A DNA stretch of 64,000 nt, from contig OX485805.1 in NCBI GenBank assembly GCA_950295325.1, positions 11,224,501 to 11,288,500 of the forward strand. Direction: 5' to 3'. How positions within the stretch are numbered: the first letter of the stretch is position 1; the number at the start of each line of letters is the position of its first letter. Below the pieces are notes generated by a model that was not told where the DNA came from, ran no database searches, and saw only the letters and a program-made list of their open reading frames with translations. The DNA is from Polytrichum commune (lineage: Eukaryota > Streptophyta > Polytrichopsida > Polytrichales > Polytrichaceae). Shown one piece after another: positions 23,079 through 34,359 of the stretch. The translations under genes and the position numbers were made by a program.

Positions 23079-24721
23079 GGCACATATATGTTCAGGAAGA
23101 TAACATGCTACATGTCTACACACTATATGCGTGACAAAATAATAACATGATGACATGCCACTTGATGAATCATCCTGATGACAGGCTACATGTGTAATTG
23201 ATGTTGCTGCCTTTAACCTGGGATTTTGTTCTGTTGGTCCTTTTGTGGCTTGCTCGGTCGGATCAGAGGAATCTCCTCCTTCACCTCCTGTGACCTTGAT
23301 TTTGGTTGGGATTTTGATTGTGCCTGTTTAGGTTGTGCATCAAAGAATCCCCTCTTCAAAGGCTTCAAAGTCGCAGAGGGCTCCATTGCAGGTGATTTGT
23401 TTGTAGATGGTTTAGAAGTGATCAGCATTGGCTCAACTGGCTCAAGTGTGACCAGTGAAGTTTTGTCTTCTGTGCGCCTAAATTCCTTCTTTGGAATTTC
23501 TAAACTCTCCACAGTGTCTTGGATGGGCTCTTCTTGTAATGCAGAAGAGCATGATACTGTCTACATTAACAATTTGACTCCCATGTCAGAGCCAAAGAAG
23601 AATGAAAAAAAGCCCAAAAGAAACCTGAAGCTTTTGATTTCCATTCTTATATTTTTAGCCTTATTTTGATGTCAAAATAAAAACTATAAAATCATAAGCG
23701 CATCTTATGCAGCTTAATTGTCAGTTGAAACGCACACATCGTGAACTCGAGCAAACAAGGGATCGACAAAGACCAAAGAAATTGCCTAACTTCATCATAC
23801 ATCCACATGGAGCACACAGTTGTTTTTAGCTCACAGAATTACCTTCCCGCTGGTAATAACTTGAACATGTTAATTATAAATTTACCAAACTTGCACATCA
23901 AATACCTAGCCTCATAAGTCTTGCAACCACACTAAATATTACGCCTTATTCAATCCAGGCTCCAATAACAATAAACCTTCAGACAACACTTGGTGCGGTT
24001 TCCTTTTAGTTGTTTAGTTGCTCATGTAACACATCAAAATTGCATATGTATGGTCGGACTCGTCAGTTGCATCAGATACGGGTGAGCTTCGATAAAGCCA
24101 ATGATTGTATTGAGCATAAGGTATGCAGGTGTTATTCCATTACTTTTCTTAGTTGGACCCCTATATTTGATTGGTGTGTGTTTAGGTGAGCATCAAAGAA
24201 CAAACACCATAAAGACACATGTTTAAATGAGATTGGACTACATCTTCAAATTTTTATGAACTACTCCCACTCAATAGTGGACACATTTGGGAGGACCTAT
24301 ATATTCAGTTAAGAAATCAGCAAACATGCATTTCCAGTAGCCATAACTAAATCAGGGGAGGTCCGATTTTCAATTGGATCGTTGCTGATGCTTCACGTAG
24401 ATTTCCTAATGCAATACGAGTTTCATTTGTGTAAATCTAATCGGTAGAAGTTGGAGAACATGAAAAACGAACTGAATAATACCCAGATACTTTATTCAAT
24501 GACTTGCATGAGACGACAAATGTGGAAGATAACATTGTCTTCAGCTGCTGTTTTTCAGATGTTAAGAGTGTTAGATGATGAAAAGGCATAAAATGAGGGA
24601 AACTGTAATAACCTTTGTCAGAATTGAAGTGCATATTCTTCAACACATCAGACATATCCTCTAATGGGGGCGGCTCATCTGCACCCACATTTACAAACAC
24701 TGATGTCAATTCCTCACACAT
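22457..24721 (-). CDS. Conserved small protein with C-terminal STI1/DP-like domain
   Basis: Exons in transcription order: 24721–24613, 23556–23218, 22967–22911, 22695–22457; all phases agree, giving about 247 residues. The start ATG at 24721 is the first in frame before an acidic DEPPPLEDMSDVLKN segment. The middle is basic and Ser/Pro-rich, with a PLKRGFFDA motif (around 120–130) followed by Lys/Gln/Ser-rich sequence. The C-terminal 60–65 residues (DPEIMAAVAEIAGNPDAMHKY, then EFYNQLGKLM) fit the helical STI1/DP fold of Hop-type co-chaperones and related proteins, which bind Hsp70/Hsp90 clients or hydrophobic segments. No signal peptide or membrane segment is visible. The precise role is unknown; a chaperone-adaptor function is inference from the domain. 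It is divergently arranged with the PsbP-domain gene, about 1 kb apart. Confidence 0.75.
23047..23075. repeat. (CA)n microsatellite
   Basis: About 14 CA units within the second intron of the STI1-like gene. Confidence 0.85.
24150..24310. repeat. Dispersed repeat, copy 2 of 3 (partial)
   Basis: Shares 'cctatatttgattggtgtgtg', 'aagacacatgttt…agattggactacat' with the copy at 62071, and 'agtggacacatttgggaggacctatat' with the copy at 8425. It lies in the long first intron of the STI1-like gene (minus strand). Confidence 0.5.
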
Positions 24722-25720
24722 GCATTCTTGTACAAATACTTGCTCAAAAAAGGTTGAATTTGCTCGAAGATCACGAGGATTATGAGGATCATAAGGATTA
24801 TGAAAAAACTAAAACCTCCACTCACCGTTCTGATTGTCTGGGAAAATCAAAGGCGCAGGATCCATCACCTTTGCAGGTTGCCCCTCTTTCCTTCTCGCAC
24901 AACAGTCAATTCCTTTTCTTCTCTTTGTTTGATTATTCAATCTATCCTACTTTTCCTCTTTCTGTTTTTGTCGTGCACAAAATTTTCAACACATTTCGCT
25001 TTCTTCCCCCTTTTAAGAGGAAGGTTCGATCAGTAGCCTGAATCCAGATATTGCTGGAGCATTGATGAAGTCCTTTCAAAGAGCATCTCCCGATTTTGCC
25101 AGAGGCAATTTTGTGTGCTAGTGTTTCAAGCCCTACTGTTCGAACACTGGCAGTACAGAAACAACAAAACCGCCATCAAACATTTATACAGAGTTTCCAG
25201 TTCTTCAAGAACTTACAATGCACGCAACTTATTCCAATTCTGGCCAATCTCCGTCCATCCATTTCTACACAACATCAAAACATACATACATCCGTCTTCA
25301 AAAAAACCTTGGCTTACATTGATTATTTCTCCAAACAACAAACAGGTGTTCTGAACTCCAATAACCTGCTGAGATGGCCATGGTCACTCTCAGATCCCTA
25401 TGAGTGTGATTATCCACAACATGTTGCTGCTGCTGCTTCAACAAAATTCCCGAAAATGGTAAGTGATGGAATTCGGAGGTACCATGTCCGAGTTGAAGTC
25501 GGTGGAGGATTTCAGAAAATGATAAAAGGCAAGGTCGTCAAGGGTTTGAAGCGCCTTGTGGGAGTGGAGTGACCACTTTTTGAGGATAACCAACTTGGAT
25601 GAAAGATTAGAAATTTCCATCTCTATCTCCCATCTGTCATCATTATGGCTAATTGACGAGACCCACTTTTGTGAGCCCACGAGAGAGATGGCTCTGAACC
25701 TAACTTAGTTCCGTTTGGCT
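24722..25720. other. Divergent intergenic region between STI1-like and PsbP-domain genes
   Basis: About 1 kb between two start codons facing away from each other, so it should contain both promoters. It includes a 158-codon open frame (25096–25572) beginning with TTG. It has no domain and no splice support, and is not called a gene. Confidence 0.4.
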
Positions 25721-28146
25721 ATGGCGATGATGATGATGATGATGGCGACATGCAGTTTGCCGTTTTCATCATGCTTCCCGGGACTCCGAAGTTCTTCCCT
25801 GAAAACTTCGAGAATCTATAGCGCCGACTTCATTGCCCAATGGCATCATCTCTCACCGCTGCGGACATTCTGTGGAGGACAGGCATCGACACAGAGATCG
25901 GGTTCTCGAAGAAGAGGCAATGCTCGGGTTACGTCGGAGAAGAATCAATGTTCGCAACAAGACGTGGGGGAGAGCCAGAGATGGCCAGAGAGTGGGAGGA
26001 GAGAAGTTCTTTCCGCGATGGCGATGGTAGCCGTGGTAGAAATTTTGCGAGGCGACAATGATGCTCGTGCTGAAGGTCAGCAGTTAGAATATCTACAGAG
26101 AGAGGTTTTGTTATGTTATGCTCGCTGGAATACTACAATTGAGATGACATTGTTCCGTAGTTTTGTTTAACAGGTGAAACAAACCTTCTTCGACTTCTTC
26201 GAAGTTCTGAACTGTCCCTTGCAGATACGGAGGTTGTGGACGTTCCAAGCTTGGAGCCCTACATTGACGAAAAGGAAGGCTTCAGACTTCTCCGTCCGGC
26301 GCTTTGGAACAAGGTAGGTAACCCAATCTTGTCTACACACATGCGCACTTCATTCACCACTTCAATCCTCTCAAGCTTACTCTCATCTCCTGAGTTGCTT
26401 ACTATTAACACTTCAATCCTCTCTCACTCATCTTCTGAATTGCGTACTCTCATCATTTCAATCCTCCCTCTCTCATCTTCTGTTTTGCCATTCTCATTGT
26501 TGCCACTTGACCTATCCTCTATCACTTATCTTCTGAATTACATACTCTTTGTTGCCACTCAACCTATCCTCTATCACTCAACTTCTAAATTGCATGCTCT
26601 GACCACTTGACTCCTCTACCACTCATCTTCTGAATCGCATACTCTTTGTTGCCACTTGAACTATCCTCTTAACACTCATCCCCTGAATTGCACTCTTATC
26701 ACTTTAATCCTCTCTCACTCAACTTCTGAATTGCATACTCTTAACACTTCAAATTTCTCTTACTCATCTTCTGAATTGCATTTCTCTTTGTTGCAACTTA
26801 ACGTATCCTCTATCGCTCATCTTCTGAATTGCGCACTCTTACCACTTCAATCTTCTCTCACTCAACTTCTGAATTACATACTCTCTGTTACCATTTGACC
26901 TATCCTCTATCTTTCATCTTCTAAATTGCAGACTCTTACCACTTCAATCTCACTTAGCTTCTGTAATGCATTCTCATTATTGCCACTTGACCTTTCCTCT
27001 ATCACTCATCCTCTGAACTGCATACTCTCTGTTGTCACTTGACCTACCCTGTATCATCACTCATCCTTTGAATTCCATACTTCCGTTGCCACTTGACCTA
27101 TCTTTGGGTGTATCTTCTGCATTTTCCTCCTATTCAAGGATCTCTGCTATCTGTCTACTCTCGATTGGACTTCCGAGCTGTCAATGATGCTCCACTTCAA
27201 TAACCTACAATGTATGAACAAACTATTCAGTTGCTAAAAGTTCCAGCATTCTCGATGCACCTCCAGGAAGTTCACAGAATTTACAGGGCAACAGGATACT
27301 GAAGCTTGTCATGAAGCGCAAGAGGTGACTGTTAGGGGTTGAGGTATCCTGCATTTTCCTCTTATTTCAAGGATCTCTGTGATCTGTCTAGTCTCGATTG
27401 GATTCCCGAGCTATCAATAAAATCCACTTCAATAACCCACAATACTTGAACAAAATGCTCAGTTGCTAAGATTTCAGTATTCTCAATCCACCTGCAGGAG
27501 GTTCACAAACAAAAAGGGACAACAGGATAGTGGGTTTTGTCATGAAAGCGCAAGAGGTGAATTTTAGCACTTTAATGGCAGGCACTCTATTGTGCAGGTG
27601 GAGAAAGCAGGAGCCACGGTTTTGTTCGAAGACCCCGCGAAACGGGGCAACACCATTGGAGTGGTTGTGAATCCCGTGCGCATCTCGTCACTCAAAGATT
27701 TTGGCACTCCTGATGATGTTGCAGACAAACTCATTGCAGCTGAGCGCCGGAAGGTGAACTTCCTCACCACCTGACCTTTCTGTAACTTGAAATAGGTTAA
27801 CGTACGGAATCAAAAACTACGTCCTCACAGTGGAATTGCAGGCAGAGAAAAAGCATTTGCTAAAAGAGAGATTGGTGTGTTTGGTAAATTGCAGCCAAGC
27901 ACAAACGACACACAGTTGGTGCGTGTCATGGAGCGGCAAGCACAGGGGAACACTCCTTTGTATGCACTAGAGTACACGTTGGACAGCTCCAGGGGCAAGA
28001 AACGCATACTTTCGGCAGTCACGGTCGCGTCGCGCAAACTGTACATCCTCAACATCGCCTACGCAGATAGCCCTGCTACGCCAGCACCATCAGCAATAGC
28101 AGACGTCTTTCAACAAGTTTTGAATTCTTTTGATCTAGTTAACTAG
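25721..28146 (+). CDS. PsbP-domain protein, thylakoid lumen
   Basis: Exons 25721–26075, 26225–26313, 27598–27753, 27895–28146; phases agree, about 283 residues. The first ATG of a Met-rich run is used. Family: PsbP-like/PPD proteins are lumenal and assist photosystem II, NDH or related assembly. Seen: a Ser/Arg-rich plastid transit peptide; then a twin-arginine lumenal signal (S-G-R-R-E-V-L at about 91–97, a hydrophobic stretch, and cleavage motif ARA at about 115–117). The mature domain begins EGFRLLRPALWNKV and contains NTIGVVVNPVRISSLKDFG, A-E-R-R-K, YALEYTLDSSRGKKR and the final QVLNSFDLV. Length matches PPD-type proteins rather than short bacterial PsbP. The exact subfamily (PPL or PPD number) was not assigned. 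Intron 2 holds a minisatellite. Confidence 0.88.
26385..27110 (+). repeat. Degenerate minisatellite in PsbP-gene intron 2
   Basis: About 14 degenerate units of roughly 45–52 bp built from the phrases 'cactcatcttctgaattgca', 'tactctttgttgccacttga' and 'cctatcctctat' (alternating with 'taacacttcaatcctctc'). Its lack of stops creates spurious ORFs (26236–26610, 26656–26898). Confidence 0.85.
27108..27562 (+). repeat. Tandem duplication (about 230 bp) in PsbP-gene intron 2
   Basis: Unit 1 (about 27108–27342) and unit 2 (about 27343–27562) share 'ctgcattttcctc', 'aaggatctctg', 'tctcgattgga', 'ccacttcaataacc', 'cagttgctaa', 'caacaggata' and 'gcgcaagaggtga'. The second unit abuts the exon 3 acceptor. 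Confidence 0.8.
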
Positions 28147-28752
28147 GATAGGTATCTGATTGGTGAGCTCAATTGACATCGGCAGAAATGATTTTGCAAA
28201 TTCTAGGGAACTCATCTTTGGTCTGCAACGAGCAGCCCTTGGGTTTAAAAAGTCTTGGAAATAGACACACTTTGATCTGCATGACTCATGTTTAAATCTT
28301 ACAGATACAAATATTAAGACATTTGCGCATCATTTGAAGCCTGGGTAATACAGTTAAGGGGAGGTCATGGAGTTAAAACAAGCAGCAGAAAAATCTGTAG
28401 GACATTTTGAACAAGATCTGGAAGTCAATTTGCAATATCTGTACAAAATGTCATTCCAGCTTAGAGTCCAAAATCCATAAAACTGCTTAAGGTGACCCAG
28501 AGGTTTCAATTTAATCTTGATTTCATGAAACCTTCTCAAATGCAACCCGGTGAACACATTGTACCACATCACACCGAAGGAGAATCCACTTCATTAACAA
28601 CTTGGCAGCTCATTTCGCAAGCTCCATACAAGGATACAAATACACCCGCCGGCTATGCTACATGGAGGTTCAAATGATAAACCTCTCTGTAAAGTGGCAG
28701 CGGGAAAGAATAATTCAGAGACCATTCTAAAAGAGAGCAGAATAAATTTGTG
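28147..28752. other. Convergent 3' region
   Basis: Lies between the stop codons of the PsbP-domain gene (+) and the AFC kinase gene (-), so it should hold both 3' UTRs. No other feature was recognised. Confidence 0.4.
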
Positions 28753-31700
28753 TCATAGCCGTCGACTTGGTTCTCTAAAAAACGGATGCTTCAGGGCCTC
28801 CTTTGCAGTCATCCGCTCTGAAGGTTCAAACTTTAGAAGACCTTGAAGTAAGTCAATGAGCAAACCCCCCGAGTGATCCACATGTTGCATTATCAGGTTC
28901 TGCCAAAATACATAACCACCAGCAGAATGCTCAGCTCAACTTAAGGATCATGGATAATTGAGTTGCTCACAATACAGCTATCTGCACATAAAGCCTTGAT
29001 ATTGATGACAAATTGATGATCCTTACCCTTAGTCGAGGTAATCTCCGCACAGCTCGTATGCTCTCTCTTGAGGCAGCCCCCTCAGGCCAATTCAACTCCT
29101 GTATATGACGAAAGTATCTCTCAGATCGGCGGCTGCAGATGAATCCAAGTGTTTGTCAGCATCATTGTTAGGTTGGAAGTTCATTACCTGAAAAAGCAGG
29201 GTCCTGAGTAGACACCTTACATAGAACTTTATGCAACTATGTCAATTTGATACCCAGCAAAGTTGTAAAGAAAAGAATATTATAATTTGGCTCCTAACAG
29301 AGTAGACATCAAAATCCTTTGCAGTGGCAGCAGGGCAATTTCAAATCTGACATATGTATTAGTATTGGAACTTACTCCGCCCTAAGTATCATATGTTGTG
29401 GGATTGGACCCAGCACACGCTCCATCATTGCCAGATGCTCCAAGTTTTCATGAGTCTGAAATAAAGCATCTCCCTGAATCCAAGAACAGAGCACATGATC
29501 TAAAACAGTCAGTATAGTTGGGAAGGTGGGCACAGATTGTTACAGGTATTTTGAGAGGTAGAGTAGGGGATAAGGGTAAAAGATGCTATGCTACATTTGG
29601 CAGATATTACATACCGAACATAGTTCTACGAGAATACAACCCACGCTCCATATATCGCAAGGGTAAGTCCACCCAAGACCTGGGAAAACAACACTTGTTT
29701 TGTATAATTATATGGCCCGGTCACTCCTCTTCCTTAGTCTCCCCATGGAACTGTCACTGCACATATTGTGGTGCCAACAATCAAAACTGAGTCTCAGCCC
29801 AAGAGGAAGTAGAACTAGAAGCAACATACCAAGAATGACTTCTGGTGCACGGTAATGGCGTGTCGAGACCACAGAACAATGATACTGATTGTGAAAGGTG
29901 GCACTGCCAAAGTCGATGAGCTTCATCTCACTTGATTTGGGCACTCGCTTAAACTGCTTCCCATTCTGAATCTACACCATAAGAAAAACAACCAAACAGC
30001 CACATCAGAATGATACATTGTTGACTATCAGAGGCCTTCTAGAAGAATATATGTATGAAGAGTAGGACGTGAGAGCACCAGAAACAAGATATGATCATTG
30101 ACTGAATTTTAACGTACACCAGCAGATTCAAAGCCGACAACAATACCAAGGACCAATATGCTGAATCTCATACCTTATAATCAGGAACTTTGGTGTACTC
30201 AGAGGAGACAAGAAGGATATTCTCGGGCTTTAGATCAGTGTGAATAAGAGTGAGATCATGCATATCTGCCATGATTAACCAAGAACCCAACACTTAGAAA
30301 GATGGGAGGACATTTCGCAAAATAGGTCTGAATCACTTAGACTACCTGCTGTAAGTCACTCCACTCCTGTCAAGACTCAACAGACTCAACACCCAGCACA
30401 GAACAGAGATAGTTTCAAATCTCTGATCATACTTTCATACTTGGTATTTCTAATATGTTGGATCTCAGTTGAGCTACCAAGGGGCAAAGAAACCTGAAGA
30501 CTCTAACTAAAGCATAAAATTCAACTAAGGCCATGTATGAAATACAGGCACTAAGTAATTAGGAACATACAAGCAACTGACTCCAGAAGCTGCCGACCAA
30601 ACTCCCGCACAAGATCCACAGAAAATGGTCGATAGTTATTCTTGCGCAAGAAGTCATAGAGACTTGGACCCAAGCGCTCACAGACCTGCAGAAATATTCA
30701 TTTCTTTCCATTAAACACAATTTCTTTGGAGATCACCAGAAAGAAACTGGAATTAAGACACCACATGGCATTATGTATATAATAGGAAGCTAATGATCCA
30801 CAATGAAGCATATAAGGAGAAGATTAGAAATAACATCAAAAGAGACTCTATCCCAGGTTTTGTATTATTCAAGTCCAACTATGAATCAATCCTCAGGCAC
30901 AAGGATGTCCAAAACACAATCGCAATAACCCTCATACACTTCCTCCCATTTAGTAAAAAGCATGAGTCAAAGATAGCACAGCTTACAATGCACACATGGT
31001 TCCGAAAGTCAAACCAATCCTTGATCAGGACACAGCGCCTGTTTTTGTTCAAAACAACACACAGAAAGCACACCAAACAATGAACCACAGGCCTAGGCAC
31101 ACTTGACCCAACAGTATATACTGTCACCATTGAACTTGCACTTGATTAACTTCTTATAGAAAACTCAATATCAAATTCAAGGACTATGCACAACAACTGT
31201 CAACTTGATTATAATTCTAGATCAGATAATCATATGTTAAAAATGTGAATTACTCAAATTTGCAGCAAAAGGCAATAGAGGAAAAATACAGACCGTGAGC
31301 CTGTCTTGTCATTCTTTGCGAGAGTGCGCAAGACATCAATTTCAATCATCGCAGCATCACGGTATTTTTGTACATTGCGTATCACCTTGATAGCCACATA
31401 CTCTTGAACCTCCCGGTCCCAGCATTCCAGAACCTGCCCAAAGGTTCCTGCATCATGTGACAATAAGCCTTAGAGTGATTCAATTGGTTTCTCCCAGGAG
31501 CCTGAACCTAAAATTATCAGTCAAACCATAATAAAAGGACTTGCTAGATGAGGTACCATAAAGCCCCTTTAACGCCAAAATACACAAATGACCCTATCTG
31601 TATAGATACCCTTCTAAAGGGATGAATGCCTTCGAAATATCAGCCACATTGTTCAGGACCCACATGAATTTACTGAAAAATGGACACTTCAAAAGAATAA

Positions 31701-32876
31701 GAAAAATAATTTGGTTTCAATAGAAATAAGGTAATAACCAGAATTGCATGTATTTAGGATGCATAATTTGCACATGAGATTTATTTACCTTCCCCCATTT
31801 TGCTGATGATTTTATCTGCAAATACACAACCAGCAAAACATGAGACAATCAGAACCAGACCCAGAGGCTCTCTCTCTCTCTCCTTCATAACATTGACCAG
31901 ACTTTGAAAAAAGTATAACCCTTCTGAAGACCTCTCAAAGACTCAGTGCCTTGGACTTCCCACGACTGCAAGTTGTTGACCTAGCCCCAAAGACGGTGAC
32001 ATGAGGATGGATTGCGGGATAAAGCTGTGAGGTCCAAATCGTGATAAGTAAGCAAGTGTGATTACAGCGTGAAGTAATGTTTTCTCCCAGCTCAAACATG
32101 TAGTGCCCATCTTTGTCATCTTCGCGTAAAGGTGGGGATCCGGCACGTGAGACTCCATTCAAATAGAACCCTGCCCCTGCTGATGTGGTGGGTAAACCCC
32201 GTGTCACCCCAAGCTGGTCCTCTTGCCCACTATAAGCAATTAGCTGCGCCTACACACAGCCCCAAGAGTCATATCATAGGGACAGTCATCATAACTTTCC
32301 CACACTCAAAAGTGTTGAGGCCTTGATTCCTTTCTCCCATTTCTAAGTTTCCATAAGTTTCTGGTCTGAGAAAGGGGACTTCAAGCTTAAAGGAACCTCC
32401 CCGACAGTCATAGTAAACATGCTCATGAACGAGACCCCGACTCACCACAAGGACCTCATCAATGGATCATAAATTAATATCGTGCAGAGAAGTGTGATAA
32501 ATATCACGACTTGAGAGAATATATCCGAAAACACACAAACAGCAGATAGCAGTAATGAGCACAAGGAAAAGTGGAAATACATAAGACACACAATAGACAT
32601 CTGGATAGTCATTTCTCAAGAACACGAGCTGATTTAGACGACAGAAATTGTCACCGCCTGCAAATTGAAATTAAAACAAAAGAAAAACGTTTTTCTTTTT
32701 CTTTTTAAAGCAAGTATACCATAGCGGAATAACTGCAGTGTGTGGAAACAACCAAAATGCCCATGATGAGAAAAAGTACCAACCTCATGGATGCCATTGC
32801 CACGGTCTCCCTCACCCAGCAACGTCAAACGTGCACGTTTCTCTGGTCTGCCTTCGTAACCCATTGATTCCATCAT
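28753..32876 (-). CDS. AFC: AFC-type LAMMER (CLK) dual-specificity protein kinase
   Basis: Exons in transcription order: 32876–32784, 32243–32066, 31815–31789, 31447–31294, 31038–30987, 30685–30571, 30265–30174, 29971–29830, 29679–29615, 29473–29376, 29132–29027, 28899–28753. All junctions are in phase; about 422 residues, close to plant AFC kinases. Role: CLK/LAMMER kinases phosphorylate SR splicing factors in the nucleus. Seen: a short basic N-terminus (RPEKRARL); the signature [19 protein letters not shown]; glycine loop G-E-G-T-F-G-Q-V (98–105); ATP lysine in VAIK (120); catalytic loop HTDLKPEN (215–222); DFG (257–259); [10 protein letters not shown]; and the family motif EHLAMMER (318–325). 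All catalytic residues are present. The ATG lies two bases inside an exon preceded by a good acceptor, so a 5' UTR exon further upstream (probably 33.0–33.7 kb) is likely. Confidence 0.93.
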
Positions 32877-33760
32877 ATCTGCAAATCACAAGCCTTCACC
32901 CCCTAGTAGACAGAGGACCCTGTAACCGCATTATACTTTGAGAGAGCGATTTCTCTCGTGAAATGGCAGCTGACAACATGTGGTAACTTGTTGTCACGAA
33001 CAGGCATGACTACCTACATGTAAGAAGACCCTCTCCTACATCTTGAATAATTTGATCTGCAGTTTAACTTCATCTGCAACTTATAAAGAATTCTTAAAAA
33101 AACCCAGGATTTCGAATGTGATAGAAAATTCCACGTGAGCCAAGATGACCCGACACAAGCTATAAGAAAACTAGAAACGTTTTCATCGTGTGCTTGCATC
33201 GGCACTGCACCAGCCTCTAGACTTCATGGACCTCAAATTCAGTTGAGCCACAGAAGACTAAAACTTATTCTAGTTTTCAACATGCACCTAAGCTGGAAAT
33301 ATGATCATTAACAAGTAACAATCGCATCCGACTCAATTTAGGGCAAATCCGAATAGCCAAAGAAAAATCTACAAAACGATGGTCCATATAACCGCACCCT
33401 ATATATCAAGCGAGTCAGCAAGACCAGAATAAAAATATAAAACAGGCTCTCGGGTATTTATTTCCAAGACGACACCGCGGCTACCGAGGCACCGAAAAAT
33501 GAGAAGGAAAAAAAAAACACAAAATGCGACTACCGGCGTAACGGACACAGTGGTCGAAATTTCGAGGGTTTGCGCGCGATTCTGGTACCGGCAGTCCGGC
33601 AAAAAAAAAAAAAAGGAAACCGATGCGGAGGTGGCAGCATCGGTCGGAGATGGGGTGGAGACGAAGATTTGGAGGGAACACGCAGGCCGAGATGAGGCGG
33701 GACGCACCGAGGCCCAAGGGTTTCGGAGAGGCGAAGGAGCAGTCAGGTTTGAATGACCCC
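32877..33760 (-). promoter_or_regulatory. Probable 5' UTR exon and promoter of the AFC gene
   Basis: The region upstream of the kinase start has a GC-rich stretch (about 33470–33730) with homopolymer A runs, unlike the AT-rich flanks, as expected for a leader exon. Overlapping ORFs on both strands here are not supported as proteins. Confidence 0.35.
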
Positions 33761-33970
33761 ATGCCATGCATCATGGCCATGCATGTCATGAGTATGGACC
33801 ATGCGTTATGGGATCATACATCATGGATGGTCATATGATGGCCATCAAATGGGATATCCGGTGCATCGGATACCCTGCCAGTGGGCCGCCCAACCAAGAC
33901 ATAGTCCACACTCCCCTACACCACATATCCTATAAAGCCTGATGATCTAATAGTGTGACATACTTTACTA

Positions 33971-34359
33971 AGAGCACCTCCACTCATGGAGCCACAAATG
34001 GGCCTCTATCATTGAATTTCTAGACCTTTTAAAGCAAGGCCGCACAGTCCATCCTTTCGCAAAGCCCACATGTATCCTAAATACGTACTTATCGTTCATT
34101 AATTATGTTACAGAGGGTCATCCCTTAACAACCCTTCAGCTCTTTGAATATACGCGCCAAAGCATTTATGAGAGTAGGTCCTCTGTTACATAACATAATC
34201 GGTGAACAATAAGAGTTTAGGATACATGTGAGGTTCAGGGAAGGATGGAACGTGCAACCTTGCCCTAAAAGTTGTAAATTTATCATCAAAAACTTAAAAA
34301 ATAAAAATAGAGAGCCAATGGTCGAGACTCATTTGTGGCTCCATGAGTGAGGATGCTCT
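33971..34359. mobile_element. Full-length foldback MITE
   Basis: About 389 bp. The left end 'agagcacctccactcatgga' matches the inverted right end 'tccatgagtgaggatgctct', and pairing continues inward: 'gccacaaatggg', 'catcctttcgc', 'catgtatcctaaat', 'taattatgttac' all have inverted partners. The whole element is therefore one long hairpin. GAGCATC-type ends are common in plant MITEs; the superfamily was not assigned. Confidence 0.8.

Noticed and set aside
25096-25572. 158-codon ORF upstream of the PsbP gene
   Set aside because: Starts at TTG, has no domain or splice context and lies in a divergent promoter region.
26236-26898. ORFs of 124 and 80 codons in the PsbP gene
   Set aside because: They are translations of the intronic minisatellite; only the first part of the 26236 ORF overlaps true exon 2.
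33399-33838. Protein-coding ORFs on both strands upstream of the AFC gene
   Set aside because: GC-rich leader sequence with homopolymer runs; best explained as the 5' UTR and promoter of the kinase gene.
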